In this document: positions 1 through 8,287 of the stretch, piece by piece | Position numbering within the stretch: position 1 is the stretch's first letter | Layout: every line of letters starts with the position of its first letter | From: Halalkalibacter okhensis | Lineage (GTDB): Bacteria > Bacillota > Bacilli > Bacillales > Bacillaceae_D | Reading direction: 5' to 3' | DNA: 64,000 nt | Assembly (NCBI RefSeq): GCF_000787375.1 | Contig: NZ_JRJU01000023.1 | Location: forward strand, 1-64,000 | Translations under genes and position numbers: made by a program | Notes under the pieces: model-generated | Seen by the model: the letters and a program-made list of their open reading frames with translations, nothing else | Database searches by the model: none | What the model was told of the DNA's origin: nothing

Positions 1-591
1 TACAACATCCGCTTCTTCTGTTGTTTCCTCTTCTTGGCTTTCTTCATCTACAGCATCTGCTTCTTCTGTTGTTGCCTCTTCTTGGCCTTCTTCATCTACA
101 GGATCCGCTTCTTCTGTTGTTTCCTCTTCTTGGCCTTCTTCATCTACAACATCCGCTTCTTCTGTTGTTTCCTCTTCTTGGCCTTCTTCATCTACAGGAT
201 CCGCTTCTTCTTGGTCATCTTCGTCAACATCTGCTTCTTCTGTTGCTTCTTCATCATCAGACGGTTTATCTACAGCACCCTCTTCATCCGTCTCATCTTC
301 TTTATCTTTTTCAGAGTCTAATTCTTTTTTTAGTAATTCATCAATTTCCTCATAATTTCCTTTAGCAATCTCTCGCATGATCTTTCCTTTTTCAGGTGAT
401 CCAGAAATGCTTTTAGCAACTTCTGAAACGATTTCGCCATGGCTTTTTTCGTTAGCATCTAATTCTGATGCGGAAACTGGTGCTCCTGCTGCAGCAAATG
501 CACTTGCAACCACCGCTGTTGATAATACCAACGGAACGACCTTTTTGGAACCATTTCTCCTATTTGTCTGCATATCTTTCTTTTTAACCAT
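1..591 (-). CDS. Secreted protein with acidic tandem repeats (5' part, truncated by window edge)
   Basis: The reading frame starts at an ATG behind a strong GGGAGGAAG ribosome site and runs off the left edge without a stop. It begins with a Lys/Arg-rich N-region and a hydrophobic core ending in an Ala-x-Ser site (residues ~1-42), a typical Sec signal peptide. A short folded stretch (~residues 45-100) follows. The rest is a low-complexity acidic region with a 16-residue (48-bp) unit rich in Glu, Asp and Thr, of the form EEETTEEADVVDEEGQ, repeated about four times. The acidity suits a protein exported by an alkaliphile or halophile, but no catalytic domain is visible. The C-terminus, and so any wall anchor, lies outside the window. 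Function unknown; an adhesin or matrix protein is only a guess. Confidence 0.75.
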   Translation of the reverse strand, partial: MVKKKDMQTNRRNGSKKVVPLVLSTAVVASAFAAAGAPVSASELDANEKSHGEIVSEVAKSISGSPEKGKIMREIAKGNYEEIDELLKKELDSEKDKEDETDEEGAVDKPSDDEEATEEADVDEDDQEEADPVDEEGQEEETTEEADVVDEEGQEEETTEEADPVDEEGQEEATTEEADAVDEESQEEETTEEADVV

Positions 592-617
592 GTTTCTTCC
601 TCCCTTTAGCTTAAGAT

Positions 618-668
618 TGTTTTTTTGATGGCGACTCCCTCTTTGCAGTTGTCGATACAGAGGACTGC
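618..668 (-). promoter_or_regulatory. Hairpin in the 5' leader of the acidic-repeat gene
   Basis: A stem GATGGCG/CGCCATC, extended inside by TCCTCT pairing with AGAGGGA, lies about 25 bases upstream of the ribosome site of the acidic-repeat gene. On the gene strand an A-run follows, so it is not a terminator in that direction. On the plus strand CTTTTT follows, so it could weakly end plus-strand transcription. I do not recognise a known riboswitch class. Confidence 0.4.
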
Positions 669-811
669 GCCATCCTTTTTGTCAGTTTTTGCAGTTTCTT
701 AACTGCTTGTCCTACACTTTACAGAAGAAATATAACGAAACTATGAATTAAATTAGATAGAAATGAGACCTTTTTATGAACTCAGACATCATTTTTTTGA
801 AAACTACCAAG

Positions 812-915
812 CTTGCTGTCCAATCTGGGCATTATTCTGTCCAAAAGCCGACATATGCTGTCCAACTCCTGCCACTTTCTGTCCAAAAGCCGACACTTGC
901 TGTCCGCACACTTAC
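812..915 (+). repeat. 21-bp phased repeat array A (5 boxes)
   Basis: Boxes of the form CTGTCC start at 816, 837, 858, 879 and 900, exactly 21 bp apart, followed by AA(A)C or AAAAGCC and a variable stretch. It lies beyond the terminator at 923-958, downstream of galM. One of ten arrays of this family in the window. Confidence 0.9.
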
Positions 916-922
916 AGCACAC

Positions 923-958
923 AAAAAAGCCTGCCATTACTAATAGTAATAGCAAGCT
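923..958 (-). terminator. Terminator downstream of galM and repeat array B
   Basis: The hairpin has arms AGCTTGCTATTACT and AGTAATGGCAGGCT on the minus strand, followed by a T-run. It is closely related in sequence to the terminators at 9781-9817 and 12843-12880. Array B (997-1075) sits between the galM stop codon and this hairpin, so the array would be transcribed with galM. Confidence 0.75.
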
Positions 959-996
959 CTCCAAATCATTATTTCAATAACGGGTCTTTAACATTC

Positions 997-1075
997 CGGT
1001 CCAACCCTAGACACTTGCAGTCCCAAATCCGCAATTTGCTGTCCAATCTGCGGATGATTCTGTCCAAGAACTTCA
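997..1075 (+). repeat. 21-bp phased repeat array B (4 boxes)
   Basis: Boxes start at 997 (CGGTCC), 1018 (CAGTCC), 1039 (CTGTCC) and 1060 (CTGTCC), all 21 bp apart. The array runs up to the galM stop codon and has the same orientation as array A. Confidence 0.85.
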
Positions 1076-1076
1076 T

Positions 1077-2123
1077 CTACTCCACGCCAAACACATAACG
1101 CGTCCGGCTTTCATACCTCTCGCCTGCCCGCAGAATTGGTGATGGGAACTGCGGCTGATTGATTGAGTCTGGTGCTCCTTGCGTTTCTAAACATAGCCCT
1201 AAATATTTGCGCGCTTGTACACCTTTCACCTTATAGGTATCCTCAATCTGTGTGCCTGTATATAACACCACGCAAGGTTCATCTGTCTCTATCATGAGCA
1301 CACGCCCACTTTTTTCATCTTTCAACATGATTTCTCGATCGTTGTTCGTATTTAACATAAACGGATGATCATAGCCTCTTCCAGCTAACACATTTTGTTC
1401 GTAAACGGACGTGGCGCCTTCTTTTATTTGTTTTCCATTATTAAAATCAAATGGCGTACCATCAACACGGATCTTCTCTCCTGTTGGCATAAGGTCTGAC
1501 TTTAACTGTAAGAACTCATCACTCTTTATGGTAAGCTCGTGATCAAGTATGTCTTCTTTCAAGTCACCACTTAAATTAAAGTACGTATGATTCGTTAAAT
1601 TGACGATGGTCGTCTGATCGGTTGTTGCTGCATAATCGACTAGAAGTTCATTTTCCTCTGTTAGCGTATAGGTCACTGTCACATTCAAGTTGCCAGGGTA
1701 TCCTTCTTCTCCGTCTTGACTTACATAATGAAGCGCAACTCCCACTCGATCTTGCTCTTCAAAAGTCTCCGCTTCCCAGATGACATGGCTGAACCCAACT
1801 TTACCGCCATGCAAATGATTTTCGCCATCGTTTTTTAGTAATTGATAGCTCTTTCCTTCTAATTCGAATGCAGCCCCCCTGATTCTCCCTGCAAAGCGGC
1901 CAACAATCGCGCCAAAGTAGGGAGAGTTACGCTCATAATCTTCTACTCGATCGAACCCTAGCACAACATCCTCACGTTTTCCTTCTCGATCAGGTGTGAG
2001 AAGTTTTGTAATAATCCCACCGTAGGTAAGGCATGTCATCTCCATCCCTTTGCTATTACTGAGGGTGTAGGCTGTTACCTCTTTTCCATTTAACGTACCA
2101 AAAAATCCTTTTGTCACTTTCAT
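1077..2123 (-). CDS. galM: Aldose 1-epimerase (galactose mutarotase)
   Basis: This cytoplasmic enzyme interconverts the alpha and beta anomers of hexoses such as galactose. At 348 residues it has family length. The N-terminal GGIITKL stretch, FGAIVGRFAGRI, the catalytic-base region NHTYFNLSG, and the late YTGTQ and CLETQGAPDS motifs are typical of GalM; the general acid His and general base Glu lie in the conserved places. I chose the ATG at 2123 because GGGGAGGGG sits 6-8 bases upstream; a longer TTG form would overlap that site. It is the last gene of the minus-strand sugar locus, 76 bp after the ROK regulator, and probably prepares the sugar released by the GH2/GH43 enzymes for its kinase. 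Confidence 0.93.
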   Translation of the reverse strand: MKVTKGFFGTLNGKEVTAYTLSNSKGMEMTCLTYGGIITKLLTPDREGKREDVVLGFDRVEDYERNSPYFGAIVGRFAGRIRGAAFELEGKSYQLLKNDGENHLHGGKVGFSHVIWEAETFEEQDRVGVALHYVSQDGEEGYPGNLNVTVTYTLTEENELLVDYAATTDQTTIVNLTNHTYFNLSGDLKEDILDHELTIKSDEFLQLKSDLMPTGEKIRVDGTPFDFNNGKQIKEGATSVYEQNVLAGRGYDHPFMLNTNNDREIMLKDEKSGRVLMIETDEPCVVLYTGTQIEDTYKVKGVQARKYLGLCLETQGAPDSINQPQFPSPILRAGERYESRTRYVFGVE

Positions 2124-2199
2124 CTTAAAACCCCTCCCCAACTAACAGATAAAAAGAAGGCGACCTGCTTCTCCGCTCCCACAAGTCGCTTTCTTCACC

Positions 2200-3423
2200 C
2201 TAGTTCACGCCACCAGGCATAAAGACTTTGTTTATGATTAGCGCCACTGCGCCAAGGACCATTCCTTTTTTGCCTAGCTTTGAACAGATCACTTTGATAT
2301 CTTCTGATAAGTTCGTTAACATATATTGATTGACCATTTGCTGAAGTGAATCAACCACAATGTTGTCATCACCTTCAAAGATTTGACCTTCTAATATAAT
2401 TCGTGAAGGCTTAAGAATATTGATCATATTTGCTGTTGCAATTCCTAACGATTTTCCTGTAACCTCTAAAATGGAGGTCGCTAGCTGATCTCCCTCTTTA
2501 GCTGCCTTAAAAACCAATTCAATGGTTAATGCAGACTGATCACCGCTTGTCCACTCAGCCAGGATCGTTTCCTTGCCTGAATCGATCGCTTCTTGCGCCC
2601 GCTCTAAAATGGAGGTCTCTGATGCACACGCTTCCAAACAACCTTTGTTTCCACAACGGCAAACAGGTCCGTTCACATCCACAATCGTATGACCAATTTC
2701 ACCAGCTGTATTAAATGAACTTCGATACACTTCATTATTAATAAAAATTCCTGAACCAACCCCGCGGCCTACACTTATACAGAGAAAATCTGAAATGCCT
2801 TGCCCTTGGCCAAACCAGCTTTCAGCGATAACCAGTGCACGAACATCATTCTCGATCATCACGGGGAAGTTAAATTCCGTTTCTAATTCATCCTTTAACG
2901 GAATATCACGAAGCTGTAAGTGAGGCGAGAAGATCGCTAGTCCCTTATCTGGGTTCACTAAGCCGTGCATCGCTACACCTAAGCCAAGAATGTATTTCTT
3001 GTCCACCTCATGCTCTGTGAGAACATAATGAATGCTCTCTTTGACCATTGCCAGAAACTCACTTTTGGTCGGCAAGTTTGTTATTTTCTGAACGTAATCA
3101 AATGTGATTTTCCCATCGAGCGTAGCAACCACAACCCGAATAACTTCGGCTGCCGCATAGACACCTATGACAAAATAGGCAGAGGCATTAATGCTAAGCA
3201 TAATTGGTCTTCTTCCACCTACGTTTGATTTGCTCGCTTCTTGTTCAATGATGAGATTTTTTTCTACTAGCTCATTCACTAGTCCTCCAACCGTAGGCGG
3301 GGTTAACTTCGTGATTTTTGCAATTTCTGCTCTGGAAATTGGTCCTTTTAAACGGACTAAATTTAAGATTGTTGATTGATTAAGTGACTTCATCCCTTCG
3401 AAACTACCTGTTTTATAAACCAT
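2200..3423 (-). CDS. ROK-family transcriptional regulator (XylR/NagC type)
   Basis: A cytoplasmic DNA-binding repressor of 407 residues. The N-terminal winged helix (residues ~10-75) contains ISRAEIAKITKLTPPTVGGLV. A ROK sugar-binding domain follows, with VGRGVGSGI and the zinc-binding CRCGNKGCLEACAS motif around residue 255. Length and domain order match XylR-type repressors rather than free-standing ROK sugar kinases. The start at 3423 has AAGGCGG six bases upstream. It lies inside the locus it probably controls. An AT-rich palindrome upstream of its own start (3470-3482) resembles palindromes upstream of the binding-protein gene (9590-9617, 9719-9732), suggesting autoregulation and control of the whole locus. 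The inducing sugar is unknown; galactose, arabinose or an oligosaccharide is likely from the neighbours. Confidence 0.9.
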   Translation of the reverse strand: MVYKTGSFEGMKSLNQSTILNLVRLKGPISRAEIAKITKLTPPTVGGLVNELVEKNLIIEQEASKSNVGGRRPIMLSINASAYFVIGVYAAAEVIRVVVATLDGKITFDYVQKITNLPTKSEFLAMVKESIHYVLTEHEVDKKYILGLGVAMHGLVNPDKGLAIFSPHLQLRDIPLKDELETEFNFPVMIENDVRALVIAESWFGQGQGISDFLCISVGRGVGSGIFINNEVYRSSFNTAGEIGHTIVDVNGPVCRCGNKGCLEACASETSILERAQEAIDSGKETILAEWTSGDQSALTIELVFKAAKEGDQLATSILEVTGKSLGIATANMINILKPSRIILEGQIFEGDDNIVVDSLQQMVNQYMLTNLSEDIKVICSKLGKKGMVLGAVALIINKVFMPGGVN

Positions 3424-3469
3424 ATCCATCCGCCTTCAATTTAATATTCACATTTGAGTTGTTCATTTA

Positions 3470-3482
3470 TTAAATTATTTAA
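3470..3482. promoter_or_regulatory. Candidate ROK operator upstream of the regulator gene
   Basis: Perfect palindrome TTAAAT-T-ATTTAA in a very AT-rich stretch 47 bp upstream of the ROK start. Similar palindromes of the same TTAAATT/AATTTAA words stand upstream of the ABC binding-protein gene. Confidence 0.4.
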
Positions 3483-3556
3483 TTAACTTAAGTATCATAT
3501 ATTCCTAAAGGTTGGTCAATAAGTTGTTACACTAAAACAACATTTTTTCCACTTTA

Positions 3557-4582
3557 TTACTTATTGAAAACCGGTGCCTTTTTTAACGTACTGCTCGGGA
3601 TGGAATCTTCAATGGTCGGCCAGCCATCTTCCCACACAATCGGATCAATCATTAGAGGTCGCCTCGTTGCTCCTAGTGGCAAATACGGCTGTTCTCTCTC
3701 AATCGCATGGTATACGATCCAATCTGTCCCTTCGTCATCAGTTATGATCGCATTATGCCCCGGGCCGACGAATACAGATTCACTGTCCTCCACAGGCTCC
3801 CCTTTTAAAATAAGCGTCCCTTCCGAATCAAGAAGATTATGGCCATCTTGATCAAGATAAGGCCCTTCAATCGATTCTGCTCGACCAACAGCCACTCGAT
3901 ACTTACTATTTAACCCTTCACAACAAGAACCAAGCGATGCAAAAAAGTAGAAATACCCATCACGCTCAATAATATACGGAGCTTCAAAGGCATTCCCTGC
4001 CACATGAAACTTTTCACCAGTAACCTCAAGCCCGTCCTCACTAAGCTCTACTCCATATATGCCATGAAAACTGCCCCAAAATAAATAGTTTTTCCCATCA
4101 TGTTCATAAAACATTGGGTCAATGGAGTTGCGAACATCGATTTCAGAGCTCGTAAACAATTTCCCAAGATCCTCAAATGGCCCCTCCGGTTGATCAGACA
4201 CCGCCACACCAATTCCTGGGTCTGGGTCTCCCCATGTTGAAATCGCATAATATAGGTAATACTTGTCATTTAGATGGACAATGTCAGGAGCCCATAAATA
4301 CCCCTGTTCCTTCCACTCTGGCTTTTCTTCAAGCGCTTCTCCGACAAACTCCCATTCGACTAAATCCTGCGATCTTATAATAGGAATGAGCGGCTGACCT
4401 CTTTCATCTCCAAAGTGATCCTCTGTCCCATACACATAAAAGTACCCATCTTGTGCATGAACAATCGAAGGGTCCGCAATTACTGGTTCAAATACGGGAT
4501 TTTGATATGTTTTTTCTTCTTTAGATTGGCAACCTGTCATGAGTAATCCTCCAAGTACAAATAATAAAAACCACCTTTTCAT
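3557..4582 (-). CDS. Glycoside hydrolase family 43 lipoprotein (arabinanase/arabinosidase-like)
   Basis: An exported, membrane-anchored glycosidase of 341 residues. Residues 1-18 form a lipoprotein signal with lipobox LMTGC. The GH43 five-bladed propeller follows. The catalytic base Asp is in VIADPSIV near residue 37, the pKa-setting Asp in IDPMFYEHDG, and the catalytic acid Glu in EAPYIIERDGYFYFFAS. GWPTIEDS near the C-terminus is typical of arabinan-active members. GH43 enzymes cleave arabinans, arabinoxylans or galactans with inversion. The ribosome site GGAGAGGAG precedes the ATG. It stands 106 bp behind the GH2 gene in the same direction, so it probably trims oligosaccharides at the outer face of the membrane before ABC uptake. 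Exact specificity cannot be read from the sequence. Confidence 0.88.
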   Translation of the reverse strand: MKRWFLLFVLGGLLMTGCQSKEEKTYQNPVFEPVIADPSIVHAQDGYFYVYGTEDHFGDERGQPLIPIIRSQDLVEWEFVGEALEEKPEWKEQGYLWAPDIVHLNDKYYLYYAISTWGDPDPGIGVAVSDQPEGPFEDLGKLFTSSEIDVRNSIDPMFYEHDGKNYLFWGSFHGIYGVELSEDGLEVTGEKFHVAGNAFEAPYIIERDGYFYFFASLGSCCEGLNSKYRVAVGRAESIEGPYLDQDGHNLLDSEGTLILKGEPVEDSESVFVGPGHNAIITDDEGTDWIVYHAIEREQPYLPLGATRRPLMIDPIVWEDGWPTIEDSIPSSTLKKAPVFNK

Positions 4583-4622
4583 TATAGTACTCCTCTCCTC
4601 TATTATGGGCTTAAAAGTTTAC

Positions 4623-4661
4623 GAGGGGACCAAAAAGGCGGTTTTCCTTTTCAGTCCCCTC
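4623..4661. promoter_or_regulatory. Intercistronic hairpin between GH2 and GH43 genes
   Basis: An 8-bp perfect stem, GAGGGGAC/GTCCCCTC, encloses a 23-base pyrimidine-rich loop in the 106-bp gap. No T-run follows on the minus strand, so an mRNA processing or stability element is more likely than a terminator. Confidence 0.4.
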
Positions 4662-4688
4662 TCAGTTTACAAGGTGCTTTGGTTGTAC

Positions 4689-6446
4689 CTATTTCTTCTG
4701 ATCATTAATCTTTTTGATTTCCTCTAAGTTGCACTTCGGTTCGCGGTTGTATGTTAGAAGGCCGTTGATTTCCTGTTCCACATCGGTTAATTGCGTATAG
4801 CAAAACCCTTGTAAAATATCAGACTGATAGATTGCCTCTGTAACTTTACGATATTCTTCAACAAGCCCCTCGCTCGATTTTACAGACGAATATCCCCAAC
4901 CATCCTGCTCATCTACTTGATAAGCAATTCCGCCATACTCGGTAATGAGAATTGGCTCGCCGCGGTATTCATAGCCCTCTGCATAGATCATACGGTTTGC
5001 TGGCTCCGTCTTAATCGCACTTTCGATGGTTTCATACGATTTTTTAATATGGTCAGCAGATTTATAGTTATGAATTCCGCAAATATCAGAGATCGTGTGC
5101 TCCCAGCCCTCATTTGAAAGAACTGGGCGCGTCGTATCAATCGACTTGGTTAAATAGTACATCGAGGTTGCATGGTCCTGCTGTTGTTTCTCATGAGCCA
5201 CACGCGAGATTCCCCAGCTTTCGTTTAATGGCACCCACACGATCACACTTGGATGGTTGTAGTCACGTTTAACCACATTGACCCATTCTGTCAACATCCG
5301 ACGGACTGCCTCTTCGCTATATTCCGAGCAGTTGGCCATCTCGCCCCAAACTAGAAAGCCTAATTTATCAGCCCAATATAAATAACGTGGATCTTCGACT
5401 TTCTGGTGTTTTCTCGCACCGTTAAAGCCCATCTCTTTCGATAGCAAAATATCCTGTTTCAAATCATCATCGGTTGGCGCTGTTAGTAACGCTCCAGGGA
5501 AATACCCTTGATCCAGAACAAGCTTTTGATAATATGGCTTGTTATTTAACTTGAACTTGCCATTTTCAATAGAAACCTTTCTCATCCCAAAATAAGTATC
5601 AACCGAATCTAGTACATCTCCTTGACGAACGAGCTTAATATTGACATCGAATAGGTTCGGATTTTCCGGCGTCCAATACCAGCCATCATCGTGAATATTG
5701 CTTCGATCCGTAAAACGATTGCGTAAATTATAGCTGCGCTTCATATATGACTCTAGTACTCTAGACTCTTCTTCGACAAGAACTTGGTCACCATACGAGA
5801 TCGTTGTTTTGATCGATAATGCCATATCTTTTGGCACATCATATTCGATGATAATGTCTCCTCGATCGATGTCTGGCGTAAAGCGCACCCCTTCAAGCTT
5901 TTGTTCAGAGACAGGCTCAAGCCAAACCGGCTGCCAAATCCCTGTCGTTCGAGTATAAAAAATCGATGCAGATTGCTCATGCCAATATTGCTTTCCTCTT
6001 GGAATCGTCACATCCTCAGACGGATCTTCCACACGTACGACGATTTCATTGTCCCCATTTTTGTTATAATGCGGGGTAATATTTGCCGAAAAAGGAGTAT
6101 TCCCTCCTTCATGATACGTCACAAGCTCACCATTGATATAAACCCATGACTTATAGTCAACGGCTCCAAAGTGGAGGATCAACTCTTGATCTAACCAATC
6201 CTCACTGACAGTAAACGTTCTGCGATACCAAACGATATCATGAAAGCGATGATCGTTAATTCCACTTTTTACTGTTTGGTATGCAAAAGGAACGATTATT
6301 TTCATTGATTGTGGGAACTCTTTATACCATTTATCTTTCAAGCCTCGATTTTCATCATCAAAAGCAAAATCCCACTCCCCATTAAGATTCAACCACTCCT
6401 TGCGAACAAATTGAGGGCGTGGATATTCATTTCGAATTGTACTCAT
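4689..6446 (-). CDS. Glycoside hydrolase family 2 protein (beta-galactosidase/beta-glucuronidase-like)
   Basis: A cytoplasmic retaining glycosidase of 585 residues with no signal peptide. The jelly-roll sugar-binding domain (residues ~1-170) starts with EYPRPQFVRKEWLNLNGEWDFAFD. A beta-sandwich follows, then the TIM barrel (~285-580). The acid/base Glu is in HPSVIVWVPLNESWG and the nucleophile Glu in ILITEYGG, both intact. At ~585 residues it is much shorter than LacZ and matches the short GH2 group that includes glucuronidases and enzymes on arabinose- or galactose-containing oligosaccharides. AAGGAGAG precedes the ATG. It follows the second permease gene by 11 bp, so it is co-transcribed with the transporter and probably acts on what the transporter imports. 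Confidence 0.9.
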   Translation of the reverse strand: MSTIRNEYPRPQFVRKEWLNLNGEWDFAFDDENRGLKDKWYKEFPQSMKIIVPFAYQTVKSGINDHRFHDIVWYRRTFTVSEDWLDQELILHFGAVDYKSWVYINGELVTYHEGGNTPFSANITPHYNKNGDNEIVVRVEDPSEDVTIPRGKQYWHEQSASIFYTRTTGIWQPVWLEPVSEQKLEGVRFTPDIDRGDIIIEYDVPKDMALSIKTTISYGDQVLVEEESRVLESYMKRSYNLRNRFTDRSNIHDDGWYWTPENPNLFDVNIKLVRQGDVLDSVDTYFGMRKVSIENGKFKLNNKPYYQKLVLDQGYFPGALLTAPTDDDLKQDILLSKEMGFNGARKHQKVEDPRYLYWADKLGFLVWGEMANCSEYSEEAVRRMLTEWVNVVKRDYNHPSVIVWVPLNESWGISRVAHEKQQQDHATSMYYLTKSIDTTRPVLSNEGWEHTISDICGIHNYKSADHIKKSYETIESAIKTEPANRMIYAEGYEYRGEPILITEYGGIAYQVDEQDGWGYSSVKSSEGLVEEYRKVTEAIYQSDILQGFCYTQLTDVEQEINGLLTYNREPKCNLEEIKKINDQKK

Positions 6447-6457
6447 GTTATCTCTCC

Positions 6458-7291
6458 TTACTTAATCCCAGATTGTGTGACACCTTTAATGAAGTAGCGC
6501 TGTCCGATAATAAATACGACCACTGCTGGAATCGTTGCAATCGATGTTAACGCCATTAATTTTCCGTATGAAGATACAAAGCTTCCTTGCTGCATAACGG
6601 CAATCCCTGTTGCGATCGTTCTCATCTCTGGTGAGCTTGTTGCCACAAGCGGCCATAAGAAATCGTTGTAGATCATCATGAAAGAGAAGATCGATAACGT
6701 CCATAAGATCGGCCTAGCCGATGGAACAACAATGCGGATGAATATTTGCCATTTGTTGGCACCATCCAATTTCGCTGCCTCTTCAAGCTCTTTTGGAAAC
6801 ACTTTAAAAAATTGATAAAGCAAAAACACACCAAACGCATTCGCAGTATATGGCAAAATTAGCGCTGCATACGTATTTAAAAGTCCTAAATTACTAAATT
6901 GCATATACATTGGTAAAAACGTAATAACAAATGGAATCATTAACGTACTAACAAATAACGGAAAAAGGTATTTTTTAAAAGGCACGTCTAAGCGCGCAAG
7001 TCCGTACGCAGCCATCGCATCGATTGAAACAATAATTAATGTTCCAACAAGCCCAGCAAAAATCGAGTTAAACATCCAGCGAATGACCGGGACGTTCAAG
7101 CCTTCTCCTAATAACGTGTACGTATAATTTTCAATCGTAAAGTTTTGCGGAATCCAATTTAACCCACCTGTTAACGCTTCTGTATCGGTTTTAAAGGAAG
7201 TGGAAAGCATCCAGAATAAAGGCATTAAGAAAAGGATTGCGACCACTACAGCTATACTTACGACAATGAGTGATTTTCCTTTTTTACTCAT
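6458..7291 (-). CDS. Carbohydrate ABC transporter permease (MalG type)
   Basis: Integral membrane permease of 277 residues with about six membrane segments. The EAA loop that contacts the ATPase reads EEAAKLDGANKWQIFIRIVVPSA near residue 185. Length and the N-terminal SKKGKSL basic region match MalG/LacG-type inner-membrane components. The start overlaps the stop of the upstream permease gene by 4 bp (ATGA), a sign of translational coupling. No ATPase gene is present in the locus, so a shared MsmX-like ATPase elsewhere in the genome is likely to power it, as in B. subtilis. Confidence 0.92.
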   Translation of the reverse strand: MSKKGKSLIVVSIAVVVAILFLMPLFWMLSTSFKTDTEALTGGLNWIPQNFTIENYTYTLLGEGLNVPVIRWMFNSIFAGLVGTLIIVSIDAMAAYGLARLDVPFKKYLFPLFVSTLMIPFVITFLPMYMQFSNLGLLNTYAALILPYTANAFGVFLLYQFFKVFPKELEEAAKLDGANKWQIFIRIVVPSARPILWTLSIFSFMMIYNDFLWPLVATSSPEMRTIATGIAVMQQGSFVSSYGKLMALTSIATIPAVVVFIIGQRYFIKGVTQSGIK

Positions 7292-8217
7292 ACTCCCACT
7301 CCTTTCTTACGCTTTCTCTTAAATTTGCCTTCTTCACTTGCTCGATTGATTCTAAATTGAATGACTGAAATCCCAATCATAATCAATGCCATTAAGATCG
7401 CCATCGCTGAAGCTGATCCTAATTGACGCTGAGAGAATGCTTCATCCACAATACTCATAAGCAAAACCTCTGTTTGATTCCCTGGACCACCCCTTGTCAT
7501 TAAGTACGGTTGCCCATACACATTGAACGAGGCAATGGTTGATGTAATAAACACAAACAACATCACAGGGCGAATCGTTGGTAGAGTGATATGAATCAGT
7601 TTCTTCCATGAACTCGCACCATCAATCGATGCCGACTCATATAATTCTTCTGGAACCTCATTTAACGCATTTATAAACAGAATCATATTAAATCCAATCG
7701 TCCACCAAATTGTAGCAATAACAATGGAGATCCATGCGTACGGAATTCTAGTCAACCACGGAATCGGATCGAGACCTAATACGCTCAAATATTCGTTAAT
7801 CAAACCAGAGTTTGTATCTAGCAACCATAGCCATACAATTGCAATAACGGATACAGATACAACATATGGTATAAAGTAAACCGTTCTGAAAAAACCTTGA
7901 ATTTTTTTCGGTAGCTTCGTTACTAGAAGTGCTAACAATAACCCGATGACAACTAATAAAGGAACAGAAAAAATAACAAACTTAAACGTATTAAATAATC
8001 CATTAAAGAAGACAGAGTTCAGATGTGAACCCGAATCAAAAATAGCGATATAGTTTTGTAACCCTACGAAAGGTCGATCTTTTGAGAGTAAATCCCAACT
8101 ATGAAAACTTATGTAGATTCCATAGATGATTGGAATTAAGAGAAAGCAAACAAACATCACAAAATAAGGTAAAACAAATAAGAATGAGGTCAATTGTGAT
8201 CGTTTTGAGTTTTTCAT
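7288..8217 (-). CDS. Carbohydrate ABC transporter permease (MalF/UgpA type)
   Basis: Integral membrane permease of 309 residues with six predicted segments and the EAA loop ELYESASIDGASSWKKLIHITLP around residue 205. It is the partner of the MalG-type permease encoded directly after it. The short N-terminus before the first membrane segment is typical of UgpA/LacF types rather than enteric MalF. It lies 70 bp downstream of the binding-protein gene, separated by a hairpin that may lower its expression relative to that gene. Confidence 0.92.
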   Translation of the reverse strand: MKNSKRSQLTSFLFVLPYFVMFVCFLLIPIIYGIYISFHSWDLLSKDRPFVGLQNYIAIFDSGSHLNSVFFNGLFNTFKFVIFSVPLLVVIGLLLALLVTKLPKKIQGFFRTVYFIPYVVSVSVIAIVWLWLLDTNSGLINEYLSVLGLDPIPWLTRIPYAWISIVIATIWWTIGFNMILFINALNEVPEELYESASIDGASSWKKLIHITLPTIRPVMLFVFITSTIASFNVYGQPYLMTRGGPGNQTEVLLMSIVDEAFSQRQLGSASAMAILMALIMIGISVIQFRINRASEEGKFKRKRKKGVGV

Positions 8218-8244
8218 CCAATCCCCCCCTTTTCATTAATCATG

Positions 8245-8281
8245 CTTTTTTTTAAAAGGAAAGAGCAGGGTAACCCTGCTC
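8245..8281 (-). terminator. Partial terminator (attenuator) between binding protein and permeases
   Basis: An 8-bp perfect stem, GAGCAGGG/CCCTGCTC, with a 3-base loop at 8263-8281 is followed on the minus strand by CTTTCCTTTT. Such hairpins behind binding-protein genes usually let only part of the transcripts continue, giving more binding protein than permease. Confidence 0.6.
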
Positions 8282-8287
8282 CTATGT

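Noticed and set aside
21-628. Leu- and Phe-rich plus-strand frames at the left edge
   Set aside because: They are the antisense of the acidic-repeat gene, which has a strong ribosome site and a signal peptide.
618-720. Leader of the acidic-repeat gene as a c-di-AMP or c-di-GMP riboswitch
   Set aside because: The conserved cores of those classes were not found; only a simple extended hairpin is present.
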